Shown piece after piece: positions 52,056 to 53,328 of a stretch of DNA of 53,328 bases (within the stretch, counting starts at the first letter, position 1; each line of letters starts with the position of its first letter). Location: NCBI GenBank assembly GCA_003447235.1, contig DLZV01000023.1, positions 2,675-56,002 on the forward strand, given 5' to 3'. This DNA is from Prevotella sp. Lineage in GTDB: Bacteria; Bacteroidota; Bacteroidia; Bacteroidales; Bacteroidaceae. Under the pieces are notes generated by a model that ran no database searches, was not told the origin of the DNA, and worked only from the letters and a program-made list of their open reading frames with translations. A program made the position numbers and the translations under genes.

Positions 52056-52519
52056 ACAACTTTTACAACAAGTAACAACGCCAGGACATTGGCTCTTCGA
52101 GGCCGAAGGTTGCTTGTAGAGAAACAACATTTACAACGCTTCGCCTTGCTCACACACAACTTGACGCATTTCCTGCATAGTATTGTCCGCTTAGCCATGT
52201 GTCCCCGCGAAGCTATTCCATTTCATGGCACTCTTTCTCGCCATGGCATAACTTGAGCAAGCTCAGTTCTGCGCATGTCCCCGCGAAGCTGTTGTATCTT
52301 GTTGTTTACCTTGCAGAAGGCTTGTTACACGCATAGCGTGTGTTTGTCCCCGCGAAGCTGTTGTATCTTGTTGTTTACCTTGCAGAAGGCTTGTTACACG
52401 CGTAGCGTGTGTTTGTCCCCGCGAAGCTGTTGTATCTTGTTGTTTACCTTGTAGAAGGCTTGTTACACGCGTAGCGTGTGTTGTCCCCGCGAAGCGTTGT
52501 TCATCGTTGTAAATGTTGT
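52056..52519. repeat. Inverted-repeat element, copy C, with internal tandem repeat
   Basis: The left end (52056-52079) is identical to the copy A arm over 24 bases; the right end (52496-52519) matches the opposite arm at 20 of 24. The interior shares blocks with copy B (CTCTTCGAGGC; CATGGCATAACTTGAGCAAGC-like). This 464-bp copy is the longest because of a three-fold internal repeat. It lies between the HU-HIG and smalltalk genes. Confidence 0.72.
52276..52495. repeat. 69-bp tandem repeat within copy C
   Basis: Units at 52276-52344, 52345-52413 and 52414-52481 (69, 69 and 68 bp) and a partial fourth starting at 52482. Each runs from TGTCCCCGCGAAGC through TGTTGTTTACCTTG to the palindromic ACACGCGTAGCGTGT. 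They are nearly identical, so the expansion is recent. Confidence 0.85.
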
Positions 52520-52633
52520 TTTTTTTGTTGTTCCTCCTCAGCAGGCGACAAGGGAGAGGGCGAGGCGACGAGAGGGCGTTCCTATCGCGTGGCAAAGTTC
52601 CTTTAGTAGGCGCCGTGGGCGGGTGGCCCGTGG

Positions 52634-52650
52634 GAAGCCCCCGGGGCTTC
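52634..52650. terminator. GC-rich hairpin after the HU-HIG gene
   Basis: GAAGCCCCCGGGGCTTC is a near-perfect palindrome 25 bp beyond the HU-HIG stop. There is no T-tract, so termination is uncertain. The rest of 52520-52674 holds no gene that I can support. Confidence 0.35.
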
Positions 52651-52674
52651 GCTCTCCCCCTGTGCGCCCGTGGG

Positions 52675-53328
52675 TTAATCGCCCAGCGTGCCGCCGCCCT
52701 GGTCTCCGCCGCTACCCTGGTCTCCGCCGCCCGTGGTGGCCGTCTTGAAGGAGGCCGTGAGCGTGAGGTCGGAGGTGAGCTTCACCGTGCGGGGATTCTG
52801 CGTGCTGCCGTCGCTCCACTTGTCGAAGGCGAAGCCGGTCTTCGGCGTGGCCTGGACGGTCTGCGTGCTGCCCTCGTCGAAGGTGCCGCCGCCCGAGACG
52901 CTACCCTGGCTCTCGTTGGCCGAGCGGACCGTCAGCGTGCGCTTCTTCGGCTGCATCGTGCCGCCAGGCTTCGTCGTGCCGCCGGGGTTGGAGGGGCTTC
53001 CCGGGTTGGAGGGGCTTCCATCCGGGTTGACGGGCGCGGAGATATCCACGTTGGTCTTGCCCTCCTTGATGGCCTTGAGGACGGCCGCCTGGGCCGAACG
53101 CGTGGCCACGAGGTTGAACTCGGCGTCGGCGAGGAGGTTGCGGAACTCGCTGCCCGGCTCCCAGCAGACCGTGACGCGCTGGATGTTCTGCGAACTGAAC
53201 TTCTCTGCCGTCTCCGCGCCCTTGCCGCTGAGCGCTACGGAGAAGTCGCCGAGCTCGCCGAGGCGGATCTTCTTGCCCTCCAGCAACTGCTCGCGCATGC
53301 AATCTACTGCCATGTAGAGGATCGCCAT
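52675..53328 (-). CDS. HU-HIG-type DNA-binding protein with InlB-type repeat (partial, 5' end outside window)
   Basis: The visible 217 residues begin within an HU-like domain of the HU-HIG type: MREQLLEGKKIRLGELGDFS, VALSGKGAETAEKF and NLVATRSAQAAVLKAIKEG. A Pro/Gly/Ser linker (about 99-128, SPSNPGSPSNPGG) leads to a domain of about 65 residues, SVSGGGTFDEGSTQTVQATP with GFAFDKWSDGS, matching the divergent InlB B-repeat. A Gly/Gln tail ends the protein. The ATG at the window edge is probably internal, since such proteins start about 60 residues earlier. The InlB-type repeat is normally extracytoplasmic, which is odd for a DNA-binding protein. It is accompanied by the smalltalk gene downstream. 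Confidence 0.78.
   Translation of the reverse strand: MAILYMAVDCMREQLLEGKKIRLGELGDFSVALSGKGAETAEKFSSQNIQRVTVCWEPGSEFRNLLADAEFNLVATRSAQAAVLKAIKEGKTNVDISAPVNPDGSPSNPGSPSNPGGTTKPGGTMQPKKRTLTVRSANESQGSVSGGGTFDEGSTQTVQATPKTGFAFDKWSDGSTQNPRTVKLTSDLTLTASFKTATTGGGDQGSGGDQGGGTLGD

Noticed and set aside
52276..52495. CRISPR array
   Set aside because: Units are contiguous 69-bp repeats without unique spacers, and no cas genes are present.
52263..52595. 110-codon frame with 23-residue repeats on the minus strand
   Set aside because: The protein repeat is only the 69-bp DNA repeat read in frame; no start signals or family features.

Overview
The window looks like a chromosomal segment of a Bacteroidales bacterium, most probably a Prevotellaceae member. 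The reasons are: promoters of the Bacteroidetes type (TTTG, a 20-nt spacer, then TAnnTTTGC) in front of many genes; TonB-dependent receptors with N-terminal carboxypeptidase-like domains; RprX/RprY-type two-component genes; a Bacteroides-type serine palmitoyltransferase; a 'smalltalk' peptide next to an HU-HIG protein; and a 29-residue AURKAIP1/COX24-like ribosomal peptide beside an HU gene. Coding DNA is GC-rich and intergenic DNA is AT-rich. No rRNA, tRNA, CRISPR array, prophage or complete insertion sequence was seen.

Layout. 0-6 kb: a terminal-inverted-repeat element, a Fic protein, a TonB receptor with a His/Cys-rich membrane protein (probably a metal uptake pair), then an HU-like/SPOR protein and a zinc-ribbon/FHA protein. 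6-10 kb: a second copy of the element, a glutathione peroxidase-thioredoxin reductase operon, two related lipoproteins and a HAD phosphatase. 10-17 kb: a four-gene MacAB-TolC-like efflux operon and a MATE transporter. 17-25 kb: a non-coding transcription unit (RNA-A), an AddA/RecB-like helicase-nuclease, a lipoprotein, TrmN6, a sphingosine/diacylglycerol-kinase-like lipid kinase divergent from serine palmitoyltransferase, and a second small RNA unit (RNA-B). 25-35 kb: a TonB receptor, RNase G, the small ribosomal peptide, HU, type II pantothenate kinase, a LacI-type regulator, and the rpsF-rpsR-rplI operon. 35-47 kb: RprX/RprY, riboflavin synthase, pheT-yebC, mtgA-uvrD-guaA. 47-53 kb: a zapB-like/zapA/rny operon, a conserved unknown gene, rfbA and a HAD gene, the smalltalk peptide, a third, internally amplified copy of the element, and an HU-HIG protein with an InlB-type repeat that runs off the window edge.

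Most genes are core housekeeping. The least explained parts lie between genes. Two promoter- and terminator-bounded non-coding RNAs (about 16957-17207 + and 25008-25103 -) carry partly complementary sequences built on AGG(T/G)TAA motifs. The same motif recurs with a 10-nt period upstream of rprX. A non-coding element family with shared 24-bp inverted ends is present three times. Several genes appear to be transcribed from at or within a few bases of their start codon (leaderless). All functional statements come from reading motifs; no database search was possible.
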